64,000 nt of DNA from NCBI GenBank assembly GCA_020637195.1, contig JACJWK010000003.1, positions 1-64,000 of the forward strand, written 5' to 3'. How positions within the stretch are numbered: position 1 is the stretch's first letter; each line of letters starts with the position of its first letter. This document shows, in pieces, positions 34,481 to 44,407 of the stretch. Position numbers and translations under genes: made by a program. The notes beneath the pieces were generated by a model. The model saw nothing but the letters and a program-made list of their open reading frames with translations, searched no databases and was not told the origin of the DNA. The DNA is from Microthrixaceae bacterium. Lineage in GTDB: Bacteria > Actinomycetota > Acidimicrobiia > Acidimicrobiales > DATDAH01.

Positions 34481-35082
34481 TTACGCGCCGAGGAAGCGCA
34501 TCGCCTCGGCGCGGGTGGCGACGTTGTCGCGGAACAGGCCGCGGACCGCCGAGGTCACGGTGCTGGACCCGGGCTTGCGCACCCCCCGCATCGACATGCA
34601 CATGTGCTCGGCTTCGATCACCACCAGGACGCCCTTGGGCTCGAGCGTGCGCTCGATCTCGTCGGCGATCTGCGACGTCAGCCGCTCCTGCACCTGGGGC
34701 CGCTTGGCGTAGGCGTCGACGAGACGGGCCAGCTTCGACAGGCCCGTGATGCGCCCGTCGTTGCCCGGGATGTAGGCGACGTGGGCCTTCCCCACGAAGG
34801 GGACCAGGTGGTGTTCGCAGCTGCTGTAGAGGGGGATGTCGCGGACCATCACCATCTCGTCGTGGTCGGCCTCGAAGGTGACCTGGAGGTGGTGGTCGGC
34901 CGACTCGCGCAGGCCGGCGAAGATCTCGTTGTACATCTTGGCCACGCGCGCCGGGGTCTTCTGGAGCCCGTCGCGGTCGGGGTCCTCGCCGATGGCCAGC
35001 AGGATCTCGCGCACCGCGGCCTCGATCCGGGGCAGGTCCATCGGCGGCAGGCCGTTGCCGCCCTCGTCCGCCCGCTCGTCGG

Positions 35083-35086
<4 letters not shown>
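34481..35086 (-). CDS. folE: GTP cyclohydrolase I
   Basis: This 201-aa enzyme makes dihydroneopterin triphosphate, the first step of folate synthesis. GTG 35086 overlaps the ftsH stop (GTGA). Zinc-site and catalytic blocks are YSSCEHHLVPFVGKAHVAYI and EAEHMCMSMRGVRKPGS, with TPARVAKMYNEIFAG near the N-terminus and GLSKLARLVDAYAKRPQVQE in between. It is separated from folP by the plus-strand transporter block. Together with folP, folB and folK it supplies most of the pathway. Confidence 0.95.
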
Positions 35087-37008
<1,922 letters not shown>

Positions 37009-37018
37009 GTGGCCCCCC

Positions 37019-37024
37019 AAGATA
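37019..37024 (-). promoter_or_regulatory. Putative -10 box of ftsH
   Basis: On the minus strand TATCTT ends 10 nt before GTG 37008. The intervening GGGGGG could also serve as a ribosome-binding site. The box favours the shorter ftsH start. Confidence 0.3.
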
Positions 37025-37081
37025 CGGCCTGGCGGCCGCATCGGGGCGATCAGGCGCGCCGGGTGTTCCGAGCGGTGACGC

Positions 37082-37657
37082 TCAGGTCGGCCCGGCCCAG
37101 GCGCACAGGTACGGGAGGCTGCGGTAGCGCTCGGCCACGTCGAGCCCGTAGCCGACGACGAAGTCCGAGCCGATGCTGAAGCCCACGTAGCGCAGGTCCT
37201 GGGCCACCTCGTGGGCGCCCTCGCGCACGAGCAGCGCGCACACGTCGAGGCTGGCCGGGTTGCGGGCGCTCAGGTTCTGGCGCAGGTACCGCAGGGTCAG
37301 ACCGCTGTCGACGATGTCCTCGACCAGCAGGACGTGGCGACCGGTGAGGTCGGCGTCGAGGTCCTTCACGATCCGCACCACCCCGCTCGTGCGGGTGGAG
37401 CTGCCGTAGGACGACACCGCCATGAAGTCGAACTCGACCGGGAGGTCGATGTGGCGGGCGAGGTCGGCCATGAACATGAACGCGCCCTTGAGGACGCCCA
37501 CGAGCAGCGGCGGCCGGCCCGCGAAGTCGGCGGTGATCTCGCGGCCCAGCTCGGCGATGCGGGCCTGGAGGGCCTCCTCGCCCACGACGACGGCGCCCAG
37601 GTTGGGGTCGCCGCTCGGGCTCGGCGGGCTCGAGGGGTCGGGCACGACGCCGGACAC
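37082..37657 (-). CDS. hpt: Hypoxanthine phosphoribosyltransferase
   Basis: This 191-aa purine-salvage enzyme makes IMP or GMP from bases and PRPP. GTG 37657 overlaps the tilS TAG by one base (TAGTG); GTG 37645 is an alternative. It shows LVGVLKGAFMFMADLARHID, the flexible-loop segment SSYGSSTRTSG, the PRPP motif VLLVEDIVDSGLTL, and VGFSIGSDFVVGYGLDVAERYR. The tilS-hpt-ftsH order is conserved across Gram-positive bacteria. Confidence 0.95.
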   Translation of the reverse strand: MSGVVPDPSSPPSPSGDPNLGAVVVGEEALQARIAELGREITADFAGRPPLLVGVLKGAFMFMADLARHIDLPVEFDFMAVSSYGSSTRTSGVVRIVKDLDADLTGRHVLLVEDIVDSGLTLRYLRQNLSARNPASLDVCALLVREGAHEVAQDLRYVGFSIGSDFVVGYGLDVAERYRSLPYLCAWAGPT

Positions 37658-38649
37658 TAGTGCCCGGCCCGTGGCGGCGGCGCGGGCGCCGGCGGCTCGA
37701 GGCGCAGCCGACCGCCGGTGCGCGCCACTCGCCAGCCTCCGCCGGCGTCGGCGGCGCGGGCGTCGCCCCGGGCGACGGCGAGGACGCGCTCGACGGTGGC
37801 CGCATCGGGAGGGTGCTCGGCCGCCGGCCCGCCGGCCAGCCAGGCCCGCACGGCGAGGCGGGCCAGGGCGACGGGCGCCGCCCGCAGCGCCCGGGCGTCG
37901 GTCGGGTCGAGCGCCCCCGCGAGCCCGGCGAGCACGTCGGCCTCGCCCCGCAGGAGGTCGGCCTGGCGGCACAGCACCGGGACCAGGTCGCGCTCCGCCA
38001 CCTCGGCCAGCAGGGGGAGGACCTCGTGCCGTACCCGGTTCCGACGGAAGCGCGGGTCGGCGTTGCTCGGGTCGACCACGGGCTCGAGCCCGAGCTCGTC
38101 GCACAGCGCGACCGTCTCGGCCCGGCGCAGCCCGAGCAGGGGTCGCCGAGGGCCCGGTCGCATGCCGGCGAGCCCCGTCGACCCGGCGCCGCGCAGCAGG
38201 TGCAGCAGCACCGTCTCGGCCTGGTCGTCGGCGGTGTGGCCGGTGCACGCGTCGGGGGGCAACGCGGCGTAGCGGGCCGCCCGGGCCCGGGCCTCGAGGT
38301 TGGGGCCCTCGACCACGGTGACCCGCCGCGCCGAGAACCGGGCCCCGAAGCGCTCGGCCGCCGCCTCGACCACCTCGGCCTCGCGGCCCGATCCCGGGCG
38401 CAGGCCATGGTCGACGTGCACGGCGGTGACCTCGAGGCCCGCCGCCACCGCCAGCGCCAGCAGGGCGAGCGAGTCCGGGCCCCCGGACACGGCGCAGGTC
38501 ACCGCGGTCCCCTCCGGGGCGAAGGTGCACCGCGCCACCAGCGCGTCCCGGTGCCGGCGCTCGTCCCCCTCGATCCGGGTACCCGCCGGTGTCGTGAGAG
38601 GGCCGGGGGCGTACCCGGAACGGGGCGAAGGGCCGGGGGCGGGCGCCAC
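37657..38649 (-). CDS. tilS: tRNA(Ile)-lysidine synthase
   Basis: This 330-aa ATP-dependent enzyme modifies the wobble C of tRNA-Ile(CAU). GTG 38649 starts 10 nt after the zincin stop; an alternative start at 38715 would overlap that gene by 56 bp. It shows the PP-loop VSGGPDSLALLALAVAAGL, VDHGLRPGS, ARYAAL, TGHTADDQAETVLLHLLRG, and DPSNADPRFRRNRVRHEVLP. The C-terminus is shorter than in E. coli TilS, as is usual in Actinobacteria. Confidence 0.9.
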   Translation of the reverse strand: MAPAPGPSPRSGYAPGPLTTPAGTRIEGDERRHRDALVARCTFAPEGTAVTCAVSGGPDSLALLALAVAAGLEVTAVHVDHGLRPGSGREAEVVEAAAERFGARFSARRVTVVEGPNLEARARAARYAALPPDACTGHTADDQAETVLLHLLRGAGSTGLAGMRPGPRRPLLGLRRAETVALCDELGLEPVVDPSNADPRFRRNRVRHEVLPLLAEVAERDLVPVLCRQADLLRGEADVLAGLAGALDPTDARALRAAPVALARLAVRAWLAGGPAAEHPPDAATVERVLAVARGDARAADAGGGWRVARTGGRLRLEPPAPAPPPRAGH

Positions 38650-38659
38650 GGGGTGGCCG

Positions 38660-39733
38660 TCAGCCGGCGAGCGCGGCCGACGCCTGGACCCGTTCGATCC
38701 AGCGCCCGGGCTCACGGATCTCCTCCATGGAGGGGAGGGCGTCGGGGCCGGTCCACGCGGCGTCGAGCAACTCGGGCCCGCCCACCGCCTCGACCGCGGC
38801 GATGAAGCGCTCGCCCTGCTCGTACTGGTTGAGCTTCGCCTCCAGCCCGACCAGCTTCTGCAGCAGGCGCACGAGGGACGTGGACTGCTGGCGTCGCAGC
38901 CGCAGGACGCGGCTGAAGCGCTCGGCGCTCGGGATCCGGTCGGCCCCGGCGCGGTCCATGGTGACGTCGCCGTGGCCCTCCAGCAGGCTCATCATCCCCG
39001 CGATCCGGTCGAGGACCTCCCGCTGCTCGTCGTTGGCCAGCAGCGCCGCGATCCCGCCGTCGTCGAGCGGGTTGCGCCCCGTGCGCAGGCCCTCGGCCAT
39101 GCGGCCGATCGCGTCGAGGAAGCGCTTGGGGTCGGGGTCGACCGCGGAGAGGGTCTGGTCGACCAGGGAGAGGAAGTGCTCGCGCAGCCAGGGGATCCCG
39201 GTGAACTGTGCGCGGTGGGTGACCTCGTGCAACGCCAGCCAGAGGCGGAACTCCCGGGGCGGGAAGGCGTGGTGCTTCTCGATGGCCAACACGTTGGGGC
39301 CGACGTAGTACACGAGGTCCTGGTCGTCGTCGCCCTCCTCCTCGACCACGAGCAGGTCGTACTGGCCGAGCACCCGGGTCGACATCCAACCCAGCATCAC
39401 GCCGACCTCGGCGCCGGCCACGGCCCGGGCCACGGGCGAGAACGGGCCCGCCGACAGGCGCTCGCCGAAGCGGTCCGTGAGGGGGCGCAGCAGCCGCTGG
39501 AACGACGCGATGTTGGCCCGCACCCAGTCGGGGCGGTCGGTGACCCGGGCCCGGGCGGGACCGGCCAGCGAGCGCAGCCCGGTGGCCCGGCCGACGAGCT
39601 CTTCGGCCTCGGCCGTCAGCTCGGCGAAGTCGGGCGTGAGGGAGTCGTAGTGGTACGAACGGGCGAAGGGGTCGGTGCCCGCGACGCGGACGGCGACCTT
39701 CTCGGCGAGGCCCCAGTCGACCGGGCTGCTCAC
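38660..39733 (-). CDS. Zinc-dependent metalloprotease-like protein (DUF2342 family)
   Basis: This 357-aa protein from GTG 39733 has the zincin site LHEVTHRAQF (HEXXH) and, further on, a conserved SLLEGHGDVTMDRAG segment that supplies the third ligand region in this family. The N-terminus (VDWGLAEKVAVRVAG) and AGAEVGVMLGWMSTRVLGQY are typical. The homologue in Mycobacterium (Rv3626c) also precedes tilS and hpt. The substrate is unknown. The name sometimes given, coenzyme F420 biosynthesis-associated, reflects genome context and not a demonstrated role. Confidence 0.9.
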   Translation of the reverse strand: MSSPVDWGLAEKVAVRVAGTDPFARSYHYDSLTPDFAELTAEAEELVGRATGLRSLAGPARARVTDRPDWVRANIASFQRLLRPLTDRFGERLSAGPFSPVARAVAGAEVGVMLGWMSTRVLGQYDLLVVEEEGDDDQDLVYYVGPNVLAIEKHHAFPPREFRLWLALHEVTHRAQFTGIPWLREHFLSLVDQTLSAVDPDPKRFLDAIGRMAEGLRTGRNPLDDGGIAALLANDEQREVLDRIAGMMSLLEGHGDVTMDRAGADRIPSAERFSRVLRLRRQQSTSLVRLLQKLVGLEAKLNQYEQGERFIAAVEAVGGPELLDAAWTGPDALPSMEEIREPGRWIERVQASAALAG

Positions 39734-39746
39734 CGAGGGGCCACCG

Positions 39747-39887
39747 TCAGGACCGTGGGTACTTGGGGGCGACGACCTTGACGAGGTAGCCGACGATCGT
39801 GGCGATGATCGCCACCACGACCAGGGCGACCACGGCCGGTGCGATCCAGAAGTGCCACACCTTGGCGGCGAGGAGGACGGCATCCAT
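39747..39887 (-). CDS. 46-aa single-pass membrane protein
   Basis: This short gene encodes MDAVLLAAKVWHFWIAPAVV followed by a Val/Ile-rich membrane helix and a positively charged end (LVKVVAPKYPRS). It begins at ATG 39887 with a TATGCT box 8 nt upstream and ends 13 nt before the zincin start, so the two genes are probably co-transcribed. It has one TM helix, with the amphipathic Trp/His N-terminus outside it. The function is unknown. It is too small for usual gene callers. Confidence 0.6.
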   Translation of the reverse strand: MDAVLLAAKVWHFWIAPAVVALVVVAIIATIVGYLVKVVAPKYPRS

Positions 39888-39895
39888 GGTCGTGG

Positions 39896-39901
39896 AGCAT
39901 A
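39896..39901 (-). promoter_or_regulatory. Putative -10 box upstream of the 46-aa membrane protein
   Basis: On the minus strand TATGCT ends 8 nt before ATG 39887. It would drive the small gene, the zincin, tilS and perhaps hpt. Confidence 0.4.
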
Positions 39902-39931
39902 CGGGTTAGCTTCGCCGACGAGGAATCCGAC

Positions 39932-40915
39932 GTGACCGCGCCCCGCCCCTCCCCGCTGCTGCGCCTGCTGGTCGCCCTGGCCGGCGCCGGCCTCGTCGTC
40001 GCGTCCTGCTCGTCGGGGGACGGCGACGCCCGGGTGCGGACCGCGGCGAGCGGGGCCTCCACGACGACCGCCGCCCCCGCGCCGCCGGGCCCCCTGCCGG
40101 TGGGCACGCGCACCGACGTCCTCGTCGACCCGACGCGGCCCACCCCGGGCATCGCCGGCACCGGCGTCCCCGCGGCCAACGAGCGGGTGCTCGAGACCAC
40201 CTACACCTTCCCCGACGCCGACGGGCCGTTCCCGCTGATCGTGTTCGCCCACGGCCACAACGGCCACCCCCGCAAGTTCGGCGAGCTCTTCGCCGCGTGG
40301 GCCGGGGCGGGCTTCGTGGTCGCCGCGCCGGCCTTCCCCCTGAGCAACGACGAGGTGCCGGGCGCGGCGAGCCCGCTCGACCTGTCCGAGCAGCCCGGGG
40401 ACGTCAGCGCGGTCCTGTCCGAGGCGCTCCGTCGCAACGACGAGCCGGGCGACCCGCTCGCCGGTCGCATCGACCCCGAGCGGCTGGCCGTGGGTGGGCT
40501 GTCGCTCGGCGGCGCCACCACCTACCTGGCCGCGTTCGACGACTGCTGCCGCGACGAGCGCTTCGACGCGGCGATGGTGCTCGACGGGCTCCGGCCCGAC
40601 CCGTCCGGGCTCGACCTGGCGATCGGGCTCCCCCTGCTCGTCGTCCACGCCGACGCGGACCCCGTCGCGCCCTACGCCCCGGCCGCCGAGGCCTTCGCCG
40701 CCGCGGCCGCGCCGACCTACCTGCTGACCCTGCACGAGGACGTCCACGCCAGCCCGTTCGAGGACGCGCCCGACCCGGCCGACGAGCTCGTGGCCGAGGT
40801 CACCACCGCGTTCTGGCGGCACCACCTCGCCGGGGACGCGACCGCGGCGTCGGACCTCGAGGCAGCGGCGACGGCGAGGCCCCGGCTGGCCACGTGGCGG
40901 GCCCGCCCGGCCTGA
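39932..40915 (+). CDS. Alpha/beta-hydrolase lipoprotein (dienelactone hydrolase/platelet-activating-factor acetylhydrolase-like)
   Basis: This 327-aa protein starts at GTG 39932, preceded by GAGGA. A signal peptide ends in the lipobox LVVASC, followed by a Ser/Thr/Ala-rich linker. The hydrolase domain has FPLIVFAHGHNGHPRKF (oxyanion strand), the nucleophile elbow GGLSLGGATT (about 190-199), an acid in VVHADADPV (about 250) and His in LHEDVHASPF. Two adjacent Cys (DDCCRDERF) near the active site recall secreted lipases. It is probably anchored outside the membrane. Confidence 0.8.
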   Translation: MTAPRPSPLLRLLVALAGAGLVVASCSSGDGDARVRTAASGASTTTAAPAPPGPLPVGTRTDVLVDPTRPTPGIAGTGVPAANERVLETTYTFPDADGPFPLIVFAHGHNGHPRKFGELFAAWAGAGFVVAAPAFPLSNDEVPGAASPLDLSEQPGDVSAVLSEALRRNDEPGDPLAGRIDPERLAVGGLSLGGATTYLAAFDDCCRDERFDAAMVLDGLRPDPSGLDLAIGLPLLVVHADADPVAPYAPAAEAFAAAAAPTYLLTLHEDVHASPFEDAPDPADELVAEVTTAFWRHHLAGDATAASDLEAAATARPRLATWRARPA

Positions 40916-40933
40916 CGGAACGCCGAGGAGCGC

Positions 40934-41185
40934 TCAGCTGCCGCCGGCGCGCCGGAGCGCTTCGTAGATGCGCAGCTTCAGCGCCTCGGGCACCTCGTCA
41001 CGGCACCGCTGCGAGATGACGAGGCGCAGCTCGGCCTCGAAGTGCTCGGCCCCCTCGCACGGGGGGCACTCGTCGAGGTGGGTCCGGATCTTCGCCCGCT
41101 TGGCCTCGGTGAGCTCACCGTCGAGGTAGGCCCAGATCTCCTCGTAGGTCTCCTCGCACTGCGGCTTCAGCGGGTTGTCGGTCAT
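40934..41185 (-). CDS. rsrA: Zinc-binding redox anti-sigma factor, RsrA type
   Basis: This 83-aa protein has the ZAS motif: Cys10, then HLDECPPC with His and two Cys at the usual HxxxCxxC spacing. Reduced zinc-bound RsrA holds its sigma factor; disulfide stress releases it. The start overlaps the sigma gene stop (ATGA), giving the coupled sigH-rsrA order known in Actinobacteria. A mycothiol-linked anti-sigma role is inferred from the family. Confidence 0.9.
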   Translation of the reverse strand: MTDNPLKPQCEETYEEIWAYLDGELTEAKRAKIRTHLDECPPCEGAEHFEAELRLVISQRCRDEVPEALKLRIYEALRRAGGS

Positions 41186-41778
41186 CCGGCGTGCTCCACG
41201 ACCTCGGGGTTCTCCGGAACGGTGACCAGCCCCCGTTCGACGGCGTACTCGAACAACCGCTTCTGGAGGCCCTTTCTTCCCCGGTGGAGCCGGCTCATCA
41301 CCGTGCCGATGGGGATGTCGAGGATCTCGGCGATCTCCTTGTAGGAGAAGCCCTCGACGTCGGCGAGCAGGACGGCCACCCGGAACTGCTCGGGCAGCGA
41401 CTCGATCGCCTCCTTCACCTGCGTGTCGGTGACGTGGTCGAGCAACTCGTCCTCGGCGCTGCGCCCGGTCTCGGCGGCCTCGAGCCCGCCGAGGCGGCGG
41501 TAGAGGTACAGGTCCTCGACGTCGTCGAGGTCGGACTCGTCGGGGCGGCGCTTCTTGGCCCGATAGCTGTTGATGAACGTGTTGGTGAGGATCCGGTAGA
41601 GCCAGGCCTTGAGGTTGGTGCCCTCCTGGAAGCTCCCGAACGCCCGGTAGGCCTTGAGGTAGGTCTCCTGGACGAGGTCCTCGGCGTCGGCCGGGTTGCG
41701 GGTCATGCGGAGCGCGCCGGAGTAGAGCGACCCCATGAGGGGCATCGCCTCCTCCGCGAAGTCCGCCTGGTCGGCCAT
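41182..41778 (-). CDS. sigH: ECF sigma factor of the SigH/SigR (thiol-oxidative stress) group
   Basis: This 198-aa sigma factor starts at ATG 41778, with a TAGGGT box 7 nt upstream. Region 2 shows MPLMGSLYSGALRMTRNPAD, AEDLVQETYLKAYRAFGSF and NLKAWLYRILTNTFINSYR. Region 4 shows IESLPEQFRVAVLLADVEGF and YKEIAEILDIPIGTVMSRLH. These closely match SigR/SigH. The coupled rsrA gene supports the assignment. No GGAAT..GTT autoregulatory promoter was identified by eye. Confidence 0.92.
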   Translation of the reverse strand: MADQADFAEEAMPLMGSLYSGALRMTRNPADAEDLVQETYLKAYRAFGSFQEGTNLKAWLYRILTNTFINSYRAKKRRPDESDLDDVEDLYLYRRLGGLEAAETGRSAEDELLDHVTDTQVKEAIESLPEQFRVAVLLADVEGFSYKEIAEILDIPIGTVMSRLHRGRKGLQKRLFEYAVERGLVTVPENPEVVEHAG

Positions 41779-41785
41779 GGCGGTC

Positions 41786-41791
41786 ACCCTA
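41786..41791 (-). promoter_or_regulatory. Putative -10 box of sigH
   Basis: On the minus strand TAGGGT ends 7 nt before ATG 41778. It lies back to back with the TAACGT box of the divergent membrane gene in a 63-bp gap. Confidence 0.4.
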
Positions 41792-41828
41792 CCCAGCCCA
41801 CGCGCCGGGACCCCGACCCGCCAGGCCG

Positions 41829-41834
41829 TAACGT
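41829..41834 (+). promoter_or_regulatory. Putative -10 box for the membrane gene at 41842
   Basis: TAACGT ends 7 nt before GTG 41842, matching the leaderless pattern. It shares the short divergent gap with the sigH box. Confidence 0.35.
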
Positions 41835-41841
41835 CGGCGGC

Positions 41842-42390
41842 GTGACGTCGCCGCCCACCCCGCCCTCGAGGCCCCGGTGGCGGTCCCTGCTCGCCGGTAC
41901 GGACCGCGAGGTGCTCCGCGAAGCTGCGACGATGGCCTTCTACGTGGCCATCGTGGTGGAGGCGGCGCTCCTCGCGCTCTGGGCCAATGAGGAGCACCGG
42001 GCCGCGACCCCGATCCACGGCGCCGACCTCGCGGCCGTGATCTGGGGCACGACCGTCGGCCTGGCGCTGGCCCACCTCCTCGCCTTCCAACTCGCCGCCG
42101 GGGGGATGGCCCGCGGCCGGGCCGGGCGCACGGACGTGACGCTCATGGCCGCGCAGGTGGCGGGGGCGGCCTTCGTGGCGCTGGTCTGCACGGTCCCGGT
42201 GCTCCTCGGCGACCACGAGGGCGCCCTGCACCGGGCGATCTGGGCGCCGGAGCTCATCATCGCCACGGCGGGCTACACGAGCGCCCGGACCTCGGGCCGC
42301 GGTCACGCCCGCTCGGCCCTCATCGGGGTCGGGGCCGCGCTGGCGGCGCTTGCGGTGGCCCTCCTGAAGAACCGCCTCCTGGGTCACTGA
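41842..42390 (+). CDS. Multi-pass membrane protein of unknown function
   Basis: This 182-aa protein starts at GTG 41842. It has about four membrane segments: AFYVAIVVEAALLALWA, AVIWGTTVGLALAHLLAFQL, VAGAAFVALVCTVPVLL and ALIGVGAALAALAVALL. A cytosolic N-terminus of about 30 residues (LLAGTDREVLREAATM) precedes them. No catalytic motif or family was recognised. It is followed 87 nt later by uppP on the same strand. Confidence 0.65.
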   Translation: MTSPPTPPSRPRWRSLLAGTDREVLREAATMAFYVAIVVEAALLALWANEEHRAATPIHGADLAAVIWGTTVGLALAHLLAFQLAAGGMARGRAGRTDVTLMAAQVAGAAFVALVCTVPVLLGDHEGALHRAIWAPELIIATAGYTSARTSGRGHARSALIGVGAALAALAVALLKNRLLGH

Positions 42391-42477
42391 CCGCGGGCGG
42401 CGGTGGTCGGCCGCGGCGCCCCGCCGATACGGTGCCGGTCGCCCGCGCACCGACCCGACCGACCCGCAGGAGCGAGC

Positions 42478-43488
42478 GTGACCCCACCTCCTCGCGCCCG
42501 CCGCCACCGCCGGCGGGCATCGCCCGCCGCGCTGGTGGCCGCCCCGGTGGCCGCGCTGGGCATCGTGGGTCTCGCGGCGCCGGCGGCGGCCGCCCGCCTG
42601 GCCACGGCGGCGGCGTCGGGCGGCGCCGACCTGCTCACGTGGTGGGAGGCGGCGATCCTCGGTGTGGTCGAGGGGCTCACCGAGTACCTGCCGATCTCGT
42701 CCACGGGCCACCTGCTGATCACCGCCCGCCTGCTCGGCCTGCCCGACGAGAAGGGCAGCGCCGAGCTCGAGGCGGTCAACACCTACGTCGTCGCCATCCA
42801 GTTCGGCGCCATCGTGGCCGTCGCCGGGCTGTTCTGGCCCCGCTTCGTGGCGATGCTGCGGGGCCTCTTCGGCCGCGACGCCGCCGGCCGGCGCCTGCTG
42901 GTCAACCTGGTGATCGCGTTCCTGCCCGCCGCCGTTCTGGGGCTCCTGTTCAACGGGCCCATCGAGGAGCTGCTGTTCGGGCCGTGGCCGGTCGTGGTGA
43001 CCTGGGTCCTCGGCGGCGCGCTGATCCTCTGGCTCGAGCGGACCGGGCGCATCCCCAGCCGGGGCGTCCCCGACGCGGAGGTGGGCACCGACCGCCTGGA
43101 CGCCATCTCGCAGCGCCAGGCGCTGCTCATCGGCGTGGCCCAGTGCGCCGCCCTCGTGCCCGGCACCAGCCGTTCGCTGGCCACGATCCTCGGGGCGCTG
43201 CTCGTCGGGGTGGCCATGCCCGCCGCCGTCGAGTTCAGCTTCCTGCTCGGGTTCGCCACGCTGACCGCGGCGACCGCCTACAAGCTCGCCGCGGACGGCG
43301 GCACGCTGGTCGACCAGTTCGGCGTCGTCGACCCGCTGATCGGCGCCGCGTTCGCGTTCGCCTCCGCGGTCCTGGCCATCAAGTGGCTGCTCACCTACCT
43401 CGAGCGCCACGACCTCTCGATCTTCGCCTGGTACCGCTTCGCGGTCGCCGGCGTGGCCGTGGCCCTGCTCGTCACCGGGGTGATCTGA
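42478..43488 (+). CDS. uppP: Undecaprenyl-diphosphatase
   Basis: This 336-aa membrane enzyme recycles undecaprenyl pyrophosphate for cell-wall synthesis. The start is GTG 42478, with AGGAG upstream. It shows GVVEGLTEYLPISSTGHLLI and the second catalytic segment LVPGTSRSLATILGALLVGV, with about eight TM helices. The N-terminus carries an extra segment of about 55 residues, basic then hydrophobic (RARRHRRRASPAALVAAPVA), like a signal sequence, that ordinary UppP lacks. Confidence 0.92.
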   Translation: MTPPPRARRHRRRASPAALVAAPVAALGIVGLAAPAAAARLATAAASGGADLLTWWEAAILGVVEGLTEYLPISSTGHLLITARLLGLPDEKGSAELEAVNTYVVAIQFGAIVAVAGLFWPRFVAMLRGLFGRDAAGRRLLVNLVIAFLPAAVLGLLFNGPIEELLFGPWPVVVTWVLGGALILWLERTGRIPSRGVPDAEVGTDRLDAISQRQALLIGVAQCAALVPGTSRSLATILGALLVGVAMPAAVEFSFLLGFATLTAATAYKLAADGGTLVDQFGVVDPLIGAAFAFASAVLAIKWLLTYLERHDLSIFAWYRFAVAGVAVALLVTGVI

Positions 43489-43522
43489 GGGTCCAACACG
43501 ACGCGGTCGGGGGCGACGCCGG

Positions 43523-44275
43523 TCAGTCCGGCGTGGCCTCCTCGCGGCCCGGGGTCTGCACGCCCTCGGCGCCCCACTTCCCCGCCAGGTGCCCGTCGGG
43601 GCGCATCCGGTAGGCGACGACCGCGCAGTTCTCGGCGCCGAAGCCGACGGCCAGGTGGTCCTCGCCGATCAGCATCGCCGAGCCACGGCTGAGGAAGCCA
43701 CCGACCTGGCGCACGACCTCGAAGGCCGCGCCCGAGGCCACGATGTCCATCGAGCCGCTGTACTCCGTGCCGTCGCCGCTCACGCCCTCGATGGCGTACG
43801 AGCCCGCGACGCCGGGCGGCCCGGGGATGACCGCGGCGGCGGCCTCGGTGTTCGGCCCGCTGCCGTCGTAGCCCACCCAGCGTCCCTCGAGGCGCCCCGT
43901 GGGCGCGATCGGGTACAGGGCCGCGTTGCACGGATCGCCGTCGTTGCCGTGGGTGGCCGCGAGCACGCCGTCGGCGGCCACGCCCACCCCCTCGTAGCTG
44001 CCGTTGGTGTCCCAGTCGAGGGCCAGCGCGCCGTCCTCGGCGCCGTCGATCGTCAGGGTGCCCCGGTACCGGGACCCGTCGGGGTTGTTGCCCCGGAGCC
44101 GGTAGTCGCCGGGGAAGGTGCCGTCGCCCTGGACCAGGGTGGTGGTGGCCCCGGGGCCCGCCGCATCTCCGGTGCCGTCGGCGCTGGTGCAGGCGGGCAG
44201 GGCCAGCGCCGCCAGCAGGAGGCCGGCGCCGACCGCCCGCGTGACGCCGGCGCGGCGGGAGCGACCGATCGGCAT
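43523..44275 (-). CDS. Lipoprotein with two internal beta-rich repeats
   Basis: This 250-aa protein starts at ATG 44275. A basic N-terminus, hydrophobic core and lipobox LALPAC mark it as a lipoprotein. The mature part has two related segments: GDYRLRGNNPDGSRYRGTLT at about 52-71, and GSYAIEGVSGDGTEYSGSMD at about 145-164. Each is followed by a strand and a Gly-rich stretch, suggesting a duplicated beta fold. No family was recognised. The gene is divergent from the lipid-kinase gene and convergent with uppP. Confidence 0.65.
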   Translation of the reverse strand: MPIGRSRRAGVTRAVGAGLLLAALALPACTSADGTGDAAGPGATTTLVQGDGTFPGDYRLRGNNPDGSRYRGTLTIDGAEDGALALDWDTNGSYEGVGVAADGVLAATHGNDGDPCNAALYPIAPTGRLEGRWVGYDGSGPNTEAAAAVIPGPPGVAGSYAIEGVSGDGTEYSGSMDIVASGAAFEVVRQVGGFLSRGSAMLIGEDHLAVGFGAENCAVVAYRMRPDGHLAGKWGAEGVQTPGREEATPD

Positions 44276-44407
44276 GGGTCCACCCTGCCCCGCGCGGGAC
44301 GCCGACGGCCAACCGCGCGGGTGGGGCGCTCGCTCGTGCCGGGCCCCGGGCCGGCGGGCGGCGCCGCGTCCGGCACGGACGGGGCGCGTTCGGGGTAGGG
44401 GGCCGGG

